A stretch of 64,000 bases of DNA, from contig NZ_AP022333.1 of assembly GCF_009936375.1 (NCBI RefSeq), positions 124,001-188,000 of the forward strand, read 5' to 3'. A program made the translations under genes and the position numbers. The notes below the pieces were generated by a model. That model had not been told where the DNA came from. It did not search any database and worked only from the letters and a program-made list of their open reading frames with translations. Each line of letters begins with the position of its first letter. Position 1 is the stretch's first letter. The stretch comes from Methylosinus sp. C49. GTDB lineage: Bacteria; Pseudomonadota; Alphaproteobacteria; Rhizobiales; Beijerinckiaceae. Shown piece by piece: positions 43,233-52,169 of the stretch.

Positions 43233-43748
43233 ATGACCGATCAGCCCTGTCCCTGCCGCGCCCAGGACGCCGAGCCGGCGTCTCTCTCCGCTTGCTGCGG
43301 TCCTCATGTCGAAGGGGCGACGCCCGCGCCGACCGCCGAGGCGCTGATGCGCTCGCGCTACACGGCCTATGTTCTCGGCCGCATCGATTATCTGGAGACG
43401 ACTCTGGCGCCCGAGCGTCGGGCCAGCTTCCACCGCGCGGCGGCCACCGATTGGTCGAAAAAATCGCAATGGCTCGGCCTCGACATAGAAGCGACGGAGG
43501 CGGGCCAGCCCGGCGACGCCACCGGCCATGTGGAATTCACCGCGCATTATATTTCGGAAGGCCTGCGTCTCACGCATCGTGAGAAATCCCTGTTTCGTTT
43601 CGACGAAGCCGATCAGCGCTGGTATTTTGTCGAGGGCGAGGGCCGCAAGAGCGCGCCGATCGTCCGGGAGCCGAGGCCGGGACGCAATGACCCTTGTTCT
43701 TGCGGATCGGGCAAGAAATACAAAAAATGCTGCGGAGCGGCGGCCTGA
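43233..43748 (+). CDS. YchJ/UPF0225-family SEC-C metal-binding protein
   Basis: A 171-residue protein: an N-terminal CPC...CC cysteine motif, [27 protein letters not shown], a cystatin-like/NTF2-type middle with WFVEGEG, and a C-terminal SEC-C motif [20 protein letters not shown]. The family binds zinc at both ends; its function is unknown. The start at 43233 gives the family N-terminus, although the ribosome-binding site is weak. Confidence 0.93.
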   Translation: MTDQPCPCRAQDAEPASLSACCGPHVEGATPAPTAEALMRSRYTAYVLGRIDYLETTLAPERRASFHRAAATDWSKKSQWLGLDIEATEAGQPGDATGHVEFTAHYISEGLRLTHREKSLFRFDEADQRWYFVEGEGRKSAPIVREPRPGRNDPCSCGSGKKYKKCCGAAA

Positions 43749-43845
43749 GATCGCGCCGCGCGCCGGATCGACCCTGGCGCCAGCGCTGTAGCAAAAGGCG
43801 TCGGCGCTCGCTCTCTCCTCAGTCGGCGCCAAAGGCCCGCATCGC

Positions 43846-45783
43846 ATGATCGACCGGCGACGCCAGCTCGAACGCCTTCTCACGGCGCCGGCCGTCGTCG
43901 GCGGCGTCGGCGCGCTGATCTTCGCAGCGTTCTGGGCCACGGATATCCACGGATTCGCGAGCGTGCTGCGCGAGCGCGCGATCGACGCTCTGCAGCGGGT
44001 CGCCCCGCGCGAGACCGGGCGCGCCGGCGTGCTGGTCGTCGATATCGACTCGGCGACCGTCGCCCGCGCCGGCGGCTGGCCGCTCCCGCGCGACGACATG
44101 GCGCGGCTCGCGGCGCGCATTCTCGACGGACGTCCCGCGGCGCTCGCTTTCGACATTTTCTTCGACCGAGCCGATCGACATTCCCTGCGCGCTCATATCG
44201 CGGGCGTGTCCGATCCGAAATTGCGCGCAGCGCTCGCGCCGATTCTCGCGCAGGCGCCCGATCCAGATCACGAATTCGGCGAGACGCTCGAGCGTGGCCA
44301 GACGGTTCTGGCGGCGCTGGCCGGCGGCGCGGCGCCGCCCGCCGCGTTCAATTTCGTGGAGCTCCAAGAGCCGTCCAGCCTGAAATATGCGCGTCCCATC
44401 TCTGGCGTAATCGCTCCATACGAGCCGCTCGCGGGCGAGGCTCTGGGTCTCGGCGTGTCGTCGCTGTTCGGCGAGGAGGGCGGGGTGGTGCGCCGGGCGC
44501 CGCTGCTGTTCTCGGTCGGCGATCGGCTCATTCCCGGCCTCGCGCTGGAGGCGACCCGCGTCGCCGAAAACGTCGCCATGCTCTCTGTCGAAGGCGGTCG
44601 GCTCGAGATCGGAGCGCGCCGCGCGCCTTTGGGCGAGGGCGGCGCGCTGCGCCTGCGCTGGTCCGATCCCGACCATTGGGCGCAGCGCACGATCTCTGCC
44701 GCCGACCTGCTCGAGGGGCGCGTCGCGCCCGAGCGATCCGCGGGACAATTGGTCATCGTCGGCGCCAGCGCGCCGCAGGCGGGCGCGCTGCGCCCTACGC
44801 CGCTCGGCCCGCTGACCCCCAGCGTGCAGATCCACGCCGAAGCGGCGGAGCAGATCCTCGCCGGAATAGCTCCGCTGCGCCCGAAGCAGGCGGTCGCGGT
44901 GGAAGTCGGCGCGGCCCTCGTTCTCGCCGCCGTCGCCGCCGCCGTCGCCGCGCGGGTCGGCCCCATGACGGCCTTCGCCCTGCAGTCGGCCCTGTCCGCG
45001 TTCTGGATCGCCGTCGCCGCGACGGCGCTGATCTTTCAGAATATCGTCCTCGATCCCGCCGGACCTCCGCTCATCGTCCTGCTCTCCGGCAATATGGCCG
45101 CGGCGGCGGCCTTCGCCCGCACGCGCCAGATGAAGGCGTTCATCTCGCGCAAGTTCGAGCAATATCTTTCTGTCGATGTGGTGCGCGAGATCATCGCCCA
45201 TCCCGAGCGTCTGCGCCGCAAGGGCGAGATGCGCGTCATCACGGCGCTTTTCACCGATATCGAAAATTTCACCCCCATGACGCGACGCCTCGCGCCGCGC
45301 GACCTCATCGCTCTGCTCGACGTCTATCTCGGCGGCCTGGAGCGCATCGTCACCGATCACGGCGGCATGGTGGACGGCGTGACCGGCGACGCCATTCACG
45401 CCTTTTTCAACGTGCCGCTGGAGCGCGCCGATCACGTCGACGCCGCCATCGCCTGCGCCGCGGCGATCGTCGAATTTTCGGAGAGCTTCCGCAAGGAGCC
45501 GCTGGCGGCGCAGGCGGGCTTCGGACGCACGCGCGTCGGCGTCGAGACGGGGCCGGCGATCGTCGGCGATGTCGGCGGCGCGCGCCGATTGAACTACACC
45601 GCCTATGGCGATGCAGTGATCGTCGCGGCGCGGCTGGAGCAGGCGAACAAGCAGCTCGATTCGCAAATCTGCATCGGGCCCGGCGCCGCGGCGGCGGCGC
45701 GACGCGCTCTGGCGCCGCTCGGCGCTCTGCGGCTCAAAGGCCTGCCGGAAGACACGATGATCTTCACGCTTCCCAAAGAGTGA
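43846..45783 (+). CDS. CHASE2-domain adenylate/guanylate cyclase
   Basis: A 645-residue protein. An N-terminal helix is followed by a periplasmic CHASE2 sensor (VLVVDIDSATVARAGGWPLPRDDMARL; ALAFDIFFDRADRHS), about three transmembrane helices (residues 345-430), and a class III cyclase domain. The cyclase has EQYLSVDVVREII, the metal Asp in ALFTDIENFTPMTRRLAP, GGMVDGVTGDAIHAFFNVP with the second Asp, and a GDVGGARRLNYTAYGDAVIVAARLE loop. It makes cyclic nucleotide in response to an extracytoplasmic signal. It converges on the FecR gene. Confidence 0.92.
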   Translation: MIDRRRQLERLLTAPAVVGGVGALIFAAFWATDIHGFASVLRERAIDALQRVAPRETGRAGVLVVDIDSATVARAGGWPLPRDDMARLAARILDGRPAALAFDIFFDRADRHSLRAHIAGVSDPKLRAALAPILAQAPDPDHEFGETLERGQTVLAALAGGAAPPAAFNFVELQEPSSLKYARPISGVIAPYEPLAGEALGLGVSSLFGEEGGVVRRAPLLFSVGDRLIPGLALEATRVAENVAMLSVEGGRLEIGARRAPLGEGGALRLRWSDPDHWAQRTISAADLLEGRVAPERSAGQLVIVGASAPQAGALRPTPLGPLTPSVQIHAEAAEQILAGIAPLRPKQAVAVEVGAALVLAAVAAAVAARVGPMTAFALQSALSAFWIAVAATALIFQNIVLDPAGPPLIVLLSGNMAAAAAFARTRQMKAFISRKFEQYLSVDVVREIIAHPERLRRKGEMRVITALFTDIENFTPMTRRLAPRDLIALLDVYLGGLERIVTDHGGMVDGVTGDAIHAFFNVPLERADHVDAAIACAAAIVEFSESFRKEPLAAQAGFGRTRVGVETGPAIVGDVGGARRLNYTAYGDAVIVAARLEQANKQLDSQICIGPGAAAAARRALAPLGALRLKGLPEDTMIFTLPKE

Positions 45784-45793
45784 CGCGCGCCCG

Positions 45794-46423
45794 TCAGTGG
45801 ACGGAGGCGAGCGCCTCCTCGATGCGCTTTTCCCCCCATTTCGTCACCGGGCCCGGCTCCGATGGCGCGCTGTCGAGCAGCCCGGGAAGAAAGACCACGC
45901 GAGGCGGCGGGAAATCGACGCCCTCGCCGGCCGTCAGCCGAACGGAGCCGAAGCGGGTGGCGACGTCGACAGCGCCTTTCTGGACGAAAACGCCGAACAC
46001 TCCGCGGCTGGGACCGGCGAAAAACACCGTGCCGCGCGCCGACAAAAGACCATAGGGCGTCTCGAGGTCGAAGCTCTTCTCGGCCCCATTGGCGCGGTCG
46101 ATCAGAACCGCTCCTTCTTCCAGAGTGGTGCGGGCGGACAATTTCCCGACGAATTTGTCGACCTTCAGCACCGCATTGGCGCCGAGCCGCAGTCGCGTCG
46201 CCGCGCCCAGCTTGAGATCGAGCCGCGACGCGTCCCCAGTGGTGGCGCGATCGTTCAGCATGACGGCCGCGCCCGCCTCCGCCGGCGAACGCCCATCCGC
46301 CCGCTCCAACGCTGCCTCTCCTCGCGCCGCGACCACCGAGCCGACCGGCTCCGCGCGCGCGAGCCCGAGGGAGCCGACCATGGCGACGGCCGCAGCGATA
46401 ACAGCAAAGTGACGGTTGGACAT
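45794..46423 (-). CDS. Secreted FecR-domain protein
   Basis: A 209-residue protein from the ATG at 46423; a signal peptide precedes residue 24. The FecR domain has VGSVVAARGEAALERADGRSPAEAGAAVMLNDRATTGDASRLDLKLG, RLRLGANAVLKVDKF and YGLLSARGTVFFAGPSRGVFGVFVQKGAVDV. Stand-alone FecR proteins of this kind accompany CHASE2 cyclases; here the pair is convergent with a 10-base gap. It is not the sigma-regulator type, since no cytoplasmic domain is present. Confidence 0.88.
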   Translation of the reverse strand: MSNRHFAVIAAAVAMVGSLGLARAEPVGSVVAARGEAALERADGRSPAEAGAAVMLNDRATTGDASRLDLKLGAATRLRLGANAVLKVDKFVGKLSARTTLEEGAVLIDRANGAEKSFDLETPYGLLSARGTVFFAGPSRGVFGVFVQKGAVDVATRFGSVRLTAGEGVDFPPPRVVFLPGLLDSAPSEPGPVTKWGEKRIEEALASVH

Positions 46424-46560
46424 GACGCAGCTTCCCTTTCGCCGCACTTTGCTGCGGCGACGCTGGCGTTGCAAGCCCAATGGGGCAAAAGGCGCAGCGC
46501 TCGCGCCATCAGACGCCGAGTCGGAGCCGGCGTCTCGAATTCTGCCGCAGCAGCTTCTCT

Positions 46561-46662
46561 TAGAGCGCTATCCGATCCAATTGGATCGGATAGCGCTCTA
46601 GATTCTTTCGTTGGAAGCGAATTCTGATCGATCGAACGATTCCGTTCGATCGGAAAGCGCTA
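46561..46662. repeat. 40-bp perfect palindrome and adjacent imperfect palindrome (interspersed-type repeat)
   Basis: 46561-46600 is a 20+20 base perfect palindrome centred at CCAATTGG. The spacer 46601-46629 is GATTC-rich; then GATCGAACG and CGTTCGATC (about 46630-46653) form a second, imperfect palindrome, and the block ends GGAAAGCGCTAGC. The structure resembles the repetitive palindromic units common in intergenic regions of several methylotrophic and rhizobial genomes. It lies between FecR and an aminotransferase-like gene and could form a strong hairpin in RNA. Confidence 0.8.
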
Positions 46663-46783
46663 GCGCCCCGGGGCTGAATTGCGCCCGCCACGCGGCCTGT
46701 GGCTCCACTCTTGCTTGTCGATTCGCGACAGAGGCGGGGCAGGGCGCCTCGCAAACGCGAGCCTCGTCCTCGAACAGTGGAAC

Positions 46784-47842
46784 ATGTCAGGCGCATCGTC
46801 AGATTCGGCCAATGAGCCCAGCGACCCGATCGACCTCGCCGGCGACGGGGCCATGGCGACGCCGCTCGACTTTTCGGGCGCATCGCCGGAGAATTTCTCG
46901 GGATTTGCGGCGCTATCGGATGAGCATGAGGAGGCGGCCTCACTCTCCGACGCGCTCTGCGCCAAAATCACGCCGCTTTCCTTTGGCGATCGCGTCTTCT
47001 TGTTTCCGTCCGAGGCGGAAGCTTGGCGTTACGCCGTCGAGACGATGCGGCGTCACCATCGAATCGTCGGCCGTCCGAAGCGTCGCCGGCTGATCGTCTG
47101 CGCAGGCGCTTGCGGAGGCTCGCCCCCCGGCTTGGAAACCGATGGCGATGTCGTGCTGCTCCAAACCGACGATCCTGGCGCCTTGGCCGCAGCGGTCGAC
47201 AATCGCACGGCCGCGATCCTGATCGCTCCGGCGAGGACGAAAGCCGGTTTCGAAATTGTTCCGGGAGGGCTGCTGGCGCGACTGCGCGAGACGGCCGACG
47301 AATATGGGCTCGTGCTCGCCTATGATGAAAGCTCCTGTGGCTTCGGCCGTTCCGGCATGTTGTGGACGCATGAGTGGACGGGCGTGACCCCGGATGTGAT
47401 GGTCGCGCTTCACCGGCCGCAAAGCGCTCCGCCGCTGGCCGCTTTGGTCCTCACGCAGAGATTGGCGCGCGGAGCGCCGGAACGCCCATCTCTCCTCGCT
47501 CGGGAAACCCTCATGAGCGGGCGCGCTCTGATGGATATGCTGACGGCGCCCGGCTTTCTGGAGCGCGTGCAGAACCGCGGCTGGCGGCTCGAAGACCGGC
47601 TCACCGAGCTATTCTATGCGCGCCGCGGAGCGTTCACGGCGCTGAGCGGTCTCGGCCTGCTGCAAGGCCTGGCGCTCCCCACAGAGGCGGAGCCGATGCG
47701 CGCGACGCTGGCCGAGCGCGGGCTCCTCACCTACGCCATGGGATCGTTCCTCGGCCTCTTTCCTGCCCTCACGGTCGAGGATGATGAAATCGACGCGGCG
47801 GCGTCCATCATCGACGCCATGTGCGCGCAAGACGCGCGATGA
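46784..47842 (+). CDS. Class III aminotransferase homologue without the PLP lysine
   Basis: A 352-residue protein (start at 46784; an ATG at 46853 is an alternative). The aminotransferase fold is marked by LAYDESSCGFGRSGMLWTHEWTGVTPD (PLP-ring Asp and the DExxxGxGRxG motif) and AALVLTQRLA. The position of the catalytic Lys in the family motif LAKGLAGG is occupied by His210 (VALHRPQSAPP). The N-terminal part is short and the usual TGSEA pattern is PSEAEA. It is probably not a transaminase; binding or regulatory function is possible. It lies upstream of the export locus on the other strand. Confidence 0.75.
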   Translation: MSGASSDSANEPSDPIDLAGDGAMATPLDFSGASPENFSGFAALSDEHEEAASLSDALCAKITPLSFGDRVFLFPSEAEAWRYAVETMRRHHRIVGRPKRRRLIVCAGACGGSPPGLETDGDVVLLQTDDPGALAAAVDNRTAAILIAPARTKAGFEIVPGGLLARLRETADEYGLVLAYDESSCGFGRSGMLWTHEWTGVTPDVMVALHRPQSAPPLAALVLTQRLARGAPERPSLLARETLMSGRALMDMLTAPGFLERVQNRGWRLEDRLTELFYARRGAFTALSGLGLLQGLALPTEAEPMRATLAERGLLTYAMGSFLGLFPALTVEDDEIDAAASIIDAMCAQDAR

Positions 47843-47889
47843 GAACGCCGACGCCGCTTTGATCCGCGCGGCGCGCTCGGAGCCCGCGG

Positions 47890-49317
47890 TCAACGCGCGG
47901 CGGGCAGATCCAGACCGATCCAGAGCTCGCGCACCTGCTCGAAGCTTTTCGCCGGGTCATAATGTTCGACGTCGAGATTCAAACCCTCTGCGGACAGGCC
48001 GCCGATCCCTGCGAGAACGGCGCAGGAGGCGACGACGCGATCATGCTGCGCCGAGACCATTTTCACCCGCGCGTCGAACAGCGCCTGCTGCGCATTCAGC
48101 ACGTCGAGAAAAGTTCTTTGGCCGAATTCCGCCTCATTACGAATCTGCTCGAGAGCCCGCTCCGAGGCGCGCACCACCGTTGCGCCGTAATGCAACGCGG
48201 CTTTGGCGGTCGCGAGGCGGCTATAGCTCACGGCGAGCTTGGCGCGAACTGCGCTGCGCTGCGCCGAGACATGCGCCTGGGCCTGAGCGAGCTGCTGCTT
48301 GGCCTGCCTCACCGCGGAATATTCGGCGCCGCCATCATATAATGGCACGTTGAGCGTTCCCGTCACCTGCGCCGAAAACTGCCGCGTGCCGGGATAGCCG
48401 AGATAAGAATCATATTGCTGGAAGACCTGCCCGCCCAAAGAGAGCGACGGCATGAGCGCGCCCTCGGCGACCTTCACCGCCATTGTCGCGGCGTCTACTT
48501 GATGCAGTGAGGAGATCACCTGCGGATGCAGAGCGACGGCCCGCTCGACGGCGTGCTCCGCCGTCGCCGGCAGATCGCGCTCATAGCCTTTCGCAGGCTC
48601 GAGATGGTCGGGCGCGCGGCCGATCACTTCCCTATATTCGACGATGCTGGCGCGCAAGGACTCGCGCGCCGCCGCATGGTCGGACTCGGCTTGCGCCAGC
48701 GCCGCCTCCGCCTGCGCGACATCGGCGATCGTCGCCATTCCCATTTCCGCCCGATCGCGCGCCACGCGCAGCTGTTCCATCAGAACAGCGCGATTGTGCT
48801 TACGCAGGCCGAGCGCGGCGGTGTCGCGCAGAACATCCATATAGACGGTCGCCGCGCGCAGCAGCACTTCCTGCTCGGCGGCCAGCAGAGTCGCGCGCGC
48901 GGCGAGCACGCCGGACTCCGCCTGACGCATCGAATTATCCGAGCGCCAGCCGTCGAACACCGTCAGTGACAGATTCAGCGTGCCGCTACGCGGATGGCCG
49001 AAATTTTCGTCATTGGTATAGAGGCGGTTGCGTAGCTGATCGCGGCCGCCCGGTTGACGCACGCTCGATTTTTGCGGACCCGCGCTGAAAGACGCATGGG
49101 CCTTCGGCCGGTGTCCCGCGGCCGCCTTGGACACGTCCTCGTCGCGAATCCGCACGATGACGCGCTGCTCCTCGAGATCGGGATTATTGGCGTAGGCCGC
49201 GGCCAGAGCGCTCTGCAACGTCTCCGCGCGGCTTTCTTGCGCCGCGAGAGCCGAGACGCATGAGAGGAACACGCACAGGCGCCGCGCGCGGCGAGGCTCG
49301 GCGAGATCGTTCTTCAT
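47890..49317 (-). CDS. TolC-family outer-membrane channel protein
   Basis: A 475-residue protein with signal peptide (cleavage near ESRA, residue 31). TolC/OEP helices: ETLQSALAAAYANNPDLEEQRVIVRIRDEDVSKAAAGHRP, the repeat VALHPQVISSLHQVDAATMAVKVAEGALMPSLSLGG, and FGQRTFLDVLNAQQALFDARVKMVSAQHDRVVASCAVLAGIG. It forms the outer-membrane duct of type I or RND-like export. It is the last gene of the minus-strand export locus and follows the periplasmic adaptor by about 30 bases. Confidence 0.92.
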   Translation of the reverse strand: MKNDLAEPRRARRLCVFLSCVSALAAQESRAETLQSALAAAYANNPDLEEQRVIVRIRDEDVSKAAAGHRPKAHASFSAGPQKSSVRQPGGRDQLRNRLYTNDENFGHPRSGTLNLSLTVFDGWRSDNSMRQAESGVLAARATLLAAEQEVLLRAATVYMDVLRDTAALGLRKHNRAVLMEQLRVARDRAEMGMATIADVAQAEAALAQAESDHAAARESLRASIVEYREVIGRAPDHLEPAKGYERDLPATAEHAVERAVALHPQVISSLHQVDAATMAVKVAEGALMPSLSLGGQVFQQYDSYLGYPGTRQFSAQVTGTLNVPLYDGGAEYSAVRQAKQQLAQAQAHVSAQRSAVRAKLAVSYSRLATAKAALHYGATVVRASERALEQIRNEAEFGQRTFLDVLNAQQALFDARVKMVSAQHDRVVASCAVLAGIGGLSAEGLNLDVEHYDPAKSFEQVRELWIGLDLPAAR

Positions 49318-49348
49318 GGCCTCGCCGTCCGATGCGCTTGCGCCGCGA

Positions 49349-50203
49349 TCATTTCACATCCCTCTCGCCCGCCGGCTCGTCTAAATCGAGCTTGCAGCGT
49401 TGGCCGCCCGGCAGGCGATTGTCTGGATTGGGCAAAAGAAGGCGCACGCCGAATGTCGCGCTCGCCGGATCGAAAACGCGATCGATCACCGAGACCCTCG
49501 CGGCATGTCTCCCGCCGATCGGCTCATCCGGCGAGACCATGATGGTCTCGCCGATCGCGATCTTCGGATACATTGCGACCGGGAGAAACGCCTCGACATG
49601 CAGTGGATCGAGATGCACGACGCTCATGATGAAACTGTCCTGATGGACGAACTCGCCCGGCGACAGCTTGCGCTCGGCGATCACCCCCGCGATGGGGCTG
49701 CGTATCGTCCTTTGCTCGAGCACGGCGCGAGACCTTTCCACCTCGAGCTCGGCGAGCCGCAATTCGACCTTCTCGCGCGCCAGATCTTCCTCCGCGACGC
49801 GCATGTCGGCTCTCTGCTCGTCGAATTTGTCCCGCGTGACGCTGTTGCGCGCGAGCAGCTCGCGCGCGCGGCCCATGCGCGCCCGGCTGAGCGTCAGCCG
49901 CGCGGCCTGCGCCTCGACTCGCGCGGCGCTCGCGGCGCGGGCCCTGTTCAATTCCAGCGTCGCAGCTTCGACGCTCGATTCCAGCCGCGCGACCACTTGA
50001 CCCGCGGCGACGACGTCTCCGCGATCGACGAGCACCTCGGACACCAGACCCGCCGTCGGGCTGCCGAGCTTGACGGTCATCGTCGGATCGATGACGCAAT
50101 CGATTCGCCGATTTTCGGCGCGCGCCGCGCCACACGCCGCCAGCGCGGCAGCGAGCGCCATTATCGCGCGATTATTCGGCTTTTCCCGTGAAGGCGAGCG
50201 CAT
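49349..50203 (-). CDS. Periplasmic adaptor (HlyD/RND membrane-fusion family)
   Basis: A 284-residue protein; the ATG at 50203 lies inside the end of the SecA gene (32-base overlap). It has a signal/lipoprotein-like N-terminus (ALAAALAACGAARA, with a lipobox-like LAAC). A lipoyl half (GLVSEVLVDRGDVVAAGQVVARLES), a long helical hairpin (residues 75-165) and SPIAGVIAERKLSPGEFVHQ follow. It would connect the inner-membrane export machinery with the TolC-like channel. Confidence 0.88.
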   Translation of the reverse strand: MRSPSREKPNNRAIMALAAALAACGAARAENRRIDCVIDPTMTVKLGSPTAGLVSEVLVDRGDVVAAGQVVARLESSVEAATLELNRARAASAARVEAQAARLTLSRARMGRARELLARNSVTRDKFDEQRADMRVAEEDLAREKVELRLAELEVERSRAVLEQRTIRSPIAGVIAERKLSPGEFVHQDSFIMSVVHLDPLHVEAFLPVAMYPKIAIGETIMVSPDEPIGGRHAARVSVIDRVFDPASATFGVRLLLPNPDNRLPGGQRCKLDLDEPAGERDVK

Positions 50204-52169
50204 GATCGAGAGTCTCGTCTCTGTCCAATAATTCGCGACGCATATGAGCATGAAGCCGCTCCGCGCGACGTTGCGCTGTGCGGAGAGCCAAACGCGCGGG
50301 CCATGACCAGCCGGCTCGAATCATTACGCACATTACGTACTGTTCGAAAGGTAAAGCGTTGGTGTCCGTCAAAGCGTTCTCGAGCGACAAGATCGCTTGA
50401 AAGGAGCCGCGCTGCCCTTGCCGCGCGCATCGTCCGGCGAGCTGTCGATCGATTCTGCGCGCCTCGTGAAGCTCCGACATTATGACGTGCAATCCGCCCA
50501 ATTCGATCACATCGGAGTCGAGCTTTATGTCGGTCCCGCGGCCCGCCATGTTCGTCGCGACGGTGATGCGGCCGCGCCGCCCGGCGGCGGCCACGATCTC
50601 CGCCTCCGCGGCGTCCTGCGCGGCGTTGAGAACCACATGCGCCAAGCCGGCCGCGGCGAGCGCTTCGCTCGCTCGGCGCGACGAGGCGACAGACCTTGCG
50701 CCGAGCAGCACGGGCGCTCCCCGCCGATGATGCTCCGCGACCGTCTCCGCGATGGCGCGCCATTTTTCCGACTCTGTCGCAACGATGCGATCAGCGAGCA
50801 GCTCACGACGCGAGGGCTTGTTGCTCGGCACGCGCGCGACGGCGAGCCGATAGACGCTCCAGAGCTCGCCCGCGACCTCGGCGGCGGTGCCTGTCATTCC
50901 CGCGAGCCGCTGATAGCGTCGGAAGAAGCGCTGATAGGTCATTCTGGCGATCGTCGCCCGCACGCCAGAAATCGCGCATCCTTCCTTGACCTCGATCATC
51001 TGATGGAGCCCATCGCTCCAGAAGCGGTCGGCCATGACGCGTCCGGTATGCTCGTCCACGATCTCCACCTTCCCGCCGCGCACGATATAATGCTCGTCGC
51101 GGTGGAAGAGGCGCATCGCCGTGATCGCCTGAACCGCCCATTCCTCGCGCTGCGCCGTCATGCGCCAACGGCTTTTGAGCGGCTGCGCGAATTCGGCGAG
51201 CAATGCGCGGCCGGAAGCGGTCAGCTCGACACGACGCTCGTCGAGACGGATCAGATAGTCACGTCCCTCGCTCATCCGCTCCGCAATCTCGAGCGCGCGA
51301 ACGAAATCCTCCTGCTCGGTGGTCGATTGCAGCTCGCGCGAGAGAATGAGCGGCGTGCGCGCCTCGTCGATGAGTATGCTGTCCGCCTCGTCGACGATCG
51401 CAAAATGAAGGCCGCGCAACAAGAGATCGCGCCCCGGCGCGACCGGCGTCGTCAGCCTCTCGAGCTTGTGCCGAAGATCGCCGCTCCGCCGCCCGAGCGC
51501 CAAACGATCACGCAAATAGTCGAAGGCGAGGGTCTTATTCGTGCAATAGGCGATGTCGCAAGCATAGGCCGCCATTTTTTGCTCGGGCGCCATCTCCTGC
51601 GTGACGACGCCGACGCGCAGTCCGAGAAACTCGTAGAGCGGCCGCATCAGATCGGCGTCGCGTCGCGCGAGATAGTCATTCACGGTGACGACATGGGTCG
51701 GGACGCCGGCCAGCGCCGCTGTCGCGGCGGCCAATGTCGCCGTGAGCGTCTTGCCTTCGCCCGTGTCCATCTCGGCGATCATGCCGCCTAGAAGAATATC
51801 GCCTCCGATCAGCTGCACGTCGAAATGTCGCATTCCCAGCACGCGATCCGAAGCCTCGCGGATCACCGCGAATGCTTCCGCGATCGCCTTCGGGTCGCGC
51901 GCGCGACAGCGATACAGCGTTTCGCGCAGCGCTCGGCCACGCAGGCGCAGTTCGGCGTCGGACAGCGCGCGCAGCTCCGCCTCATGCGCGGCGACACGTT
52001 CCACAATGCCGCCGGCGCCGCGCCCCGCGAGCCATCCGATCGCCGGCGCAAATCGCGCCACCGCCGCTTCCGCCATGCGTTCGAGCACGCCGGATCGGGG
52101 CCAGCGCCGCTCGGGATAGATCCGCGGTCGGGGCAGGGGAGGGCGCGCCCGCGCCGGCGCGTCAGACAC
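50172..52169 (-). CDS. SecA paralogue lacking the C-terminal domain
   Basis: A 665-residue ATPase, clearly shorter than SecA (about 900). Walker A in AEMDTGEGKTLTATL (136-141), VVTVNDYLARRDADLM, the DEAD box VDEADSILIDEARTPLI (260-263), YFRLY-type TYQRFFRRYQRLAGMTGTAAEV, ATNMAGRGTDIKL and QLAGRCARQGQRGSFQAILSLEN are all present, so ATP hydrolysis is likely. The C-terminal helical scaffold extension and Zn-binding tail are missing. It overlaps the M50 gene and adaptor gene, indicating a dedicated role in this locus rather than general secretion. Confidence 0.9.
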   Translation of the reverse strand: MSDAPARARPPLPRPRIYPERRWPRSGVLERMAEAAVARFAPAIGWLAGRGAGGIVERVAAHEAELRALSDAELRLRGRALRETLYRCRARDPKAIAEAFAVIREASDRVLGMRHFDVQLIGGDILLGGMIAEMDTGEGKTLTATLAAATAALAGVPTHVVTVNDYLARRDADLMRPLYEFLGLRVGVVTQEMAPEQKMAAYACDIAYCTNKTLAFDYLRDRLALGRRSGDLRHKLERLTTPVAPGRDLLLRGLHFAIVDEADSILIDEARTPLILSRELQSTTEQEDFVRALEIAERMSEGRDYLIRLDERRVELTASGRALLAEFAQPLKSRWRMTAQREEWAVQAITAMRLFHRDEHYIVRGGKVEIVDEHTGRVMADRFWSDGLHQMIEVKEGCAISGVRATIARMTYQRFFRRYQRLAGMTGTAAEVAGELWSVYRLAVARVPSNKPSRRELLADRIVATESEKWRAIAETVAEHHRRGAPVLLGARSVASSRRASEALAAAGLAHVVLNAAQDAAEAEIVAAAGRRGRITVATNMAGRGTDIKLDSDVIELGGLHVIMSELHEARRIDRQLAGRCARQGQRGSFQAILSLENALTDTNALPFEQYVMCVMIRAGWSWPARLALRTAQRRAERLHAHMRRELLDRDETLDHALAFTGKAE

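Noticed and set aside
43819-45666. Minus-strand open frame of 615 codons opposite the CHASE2 cyclase
   Set aside because: The cyclase frame has all catalytic motifs; the opposite frame is compositionally biased and unsupported.
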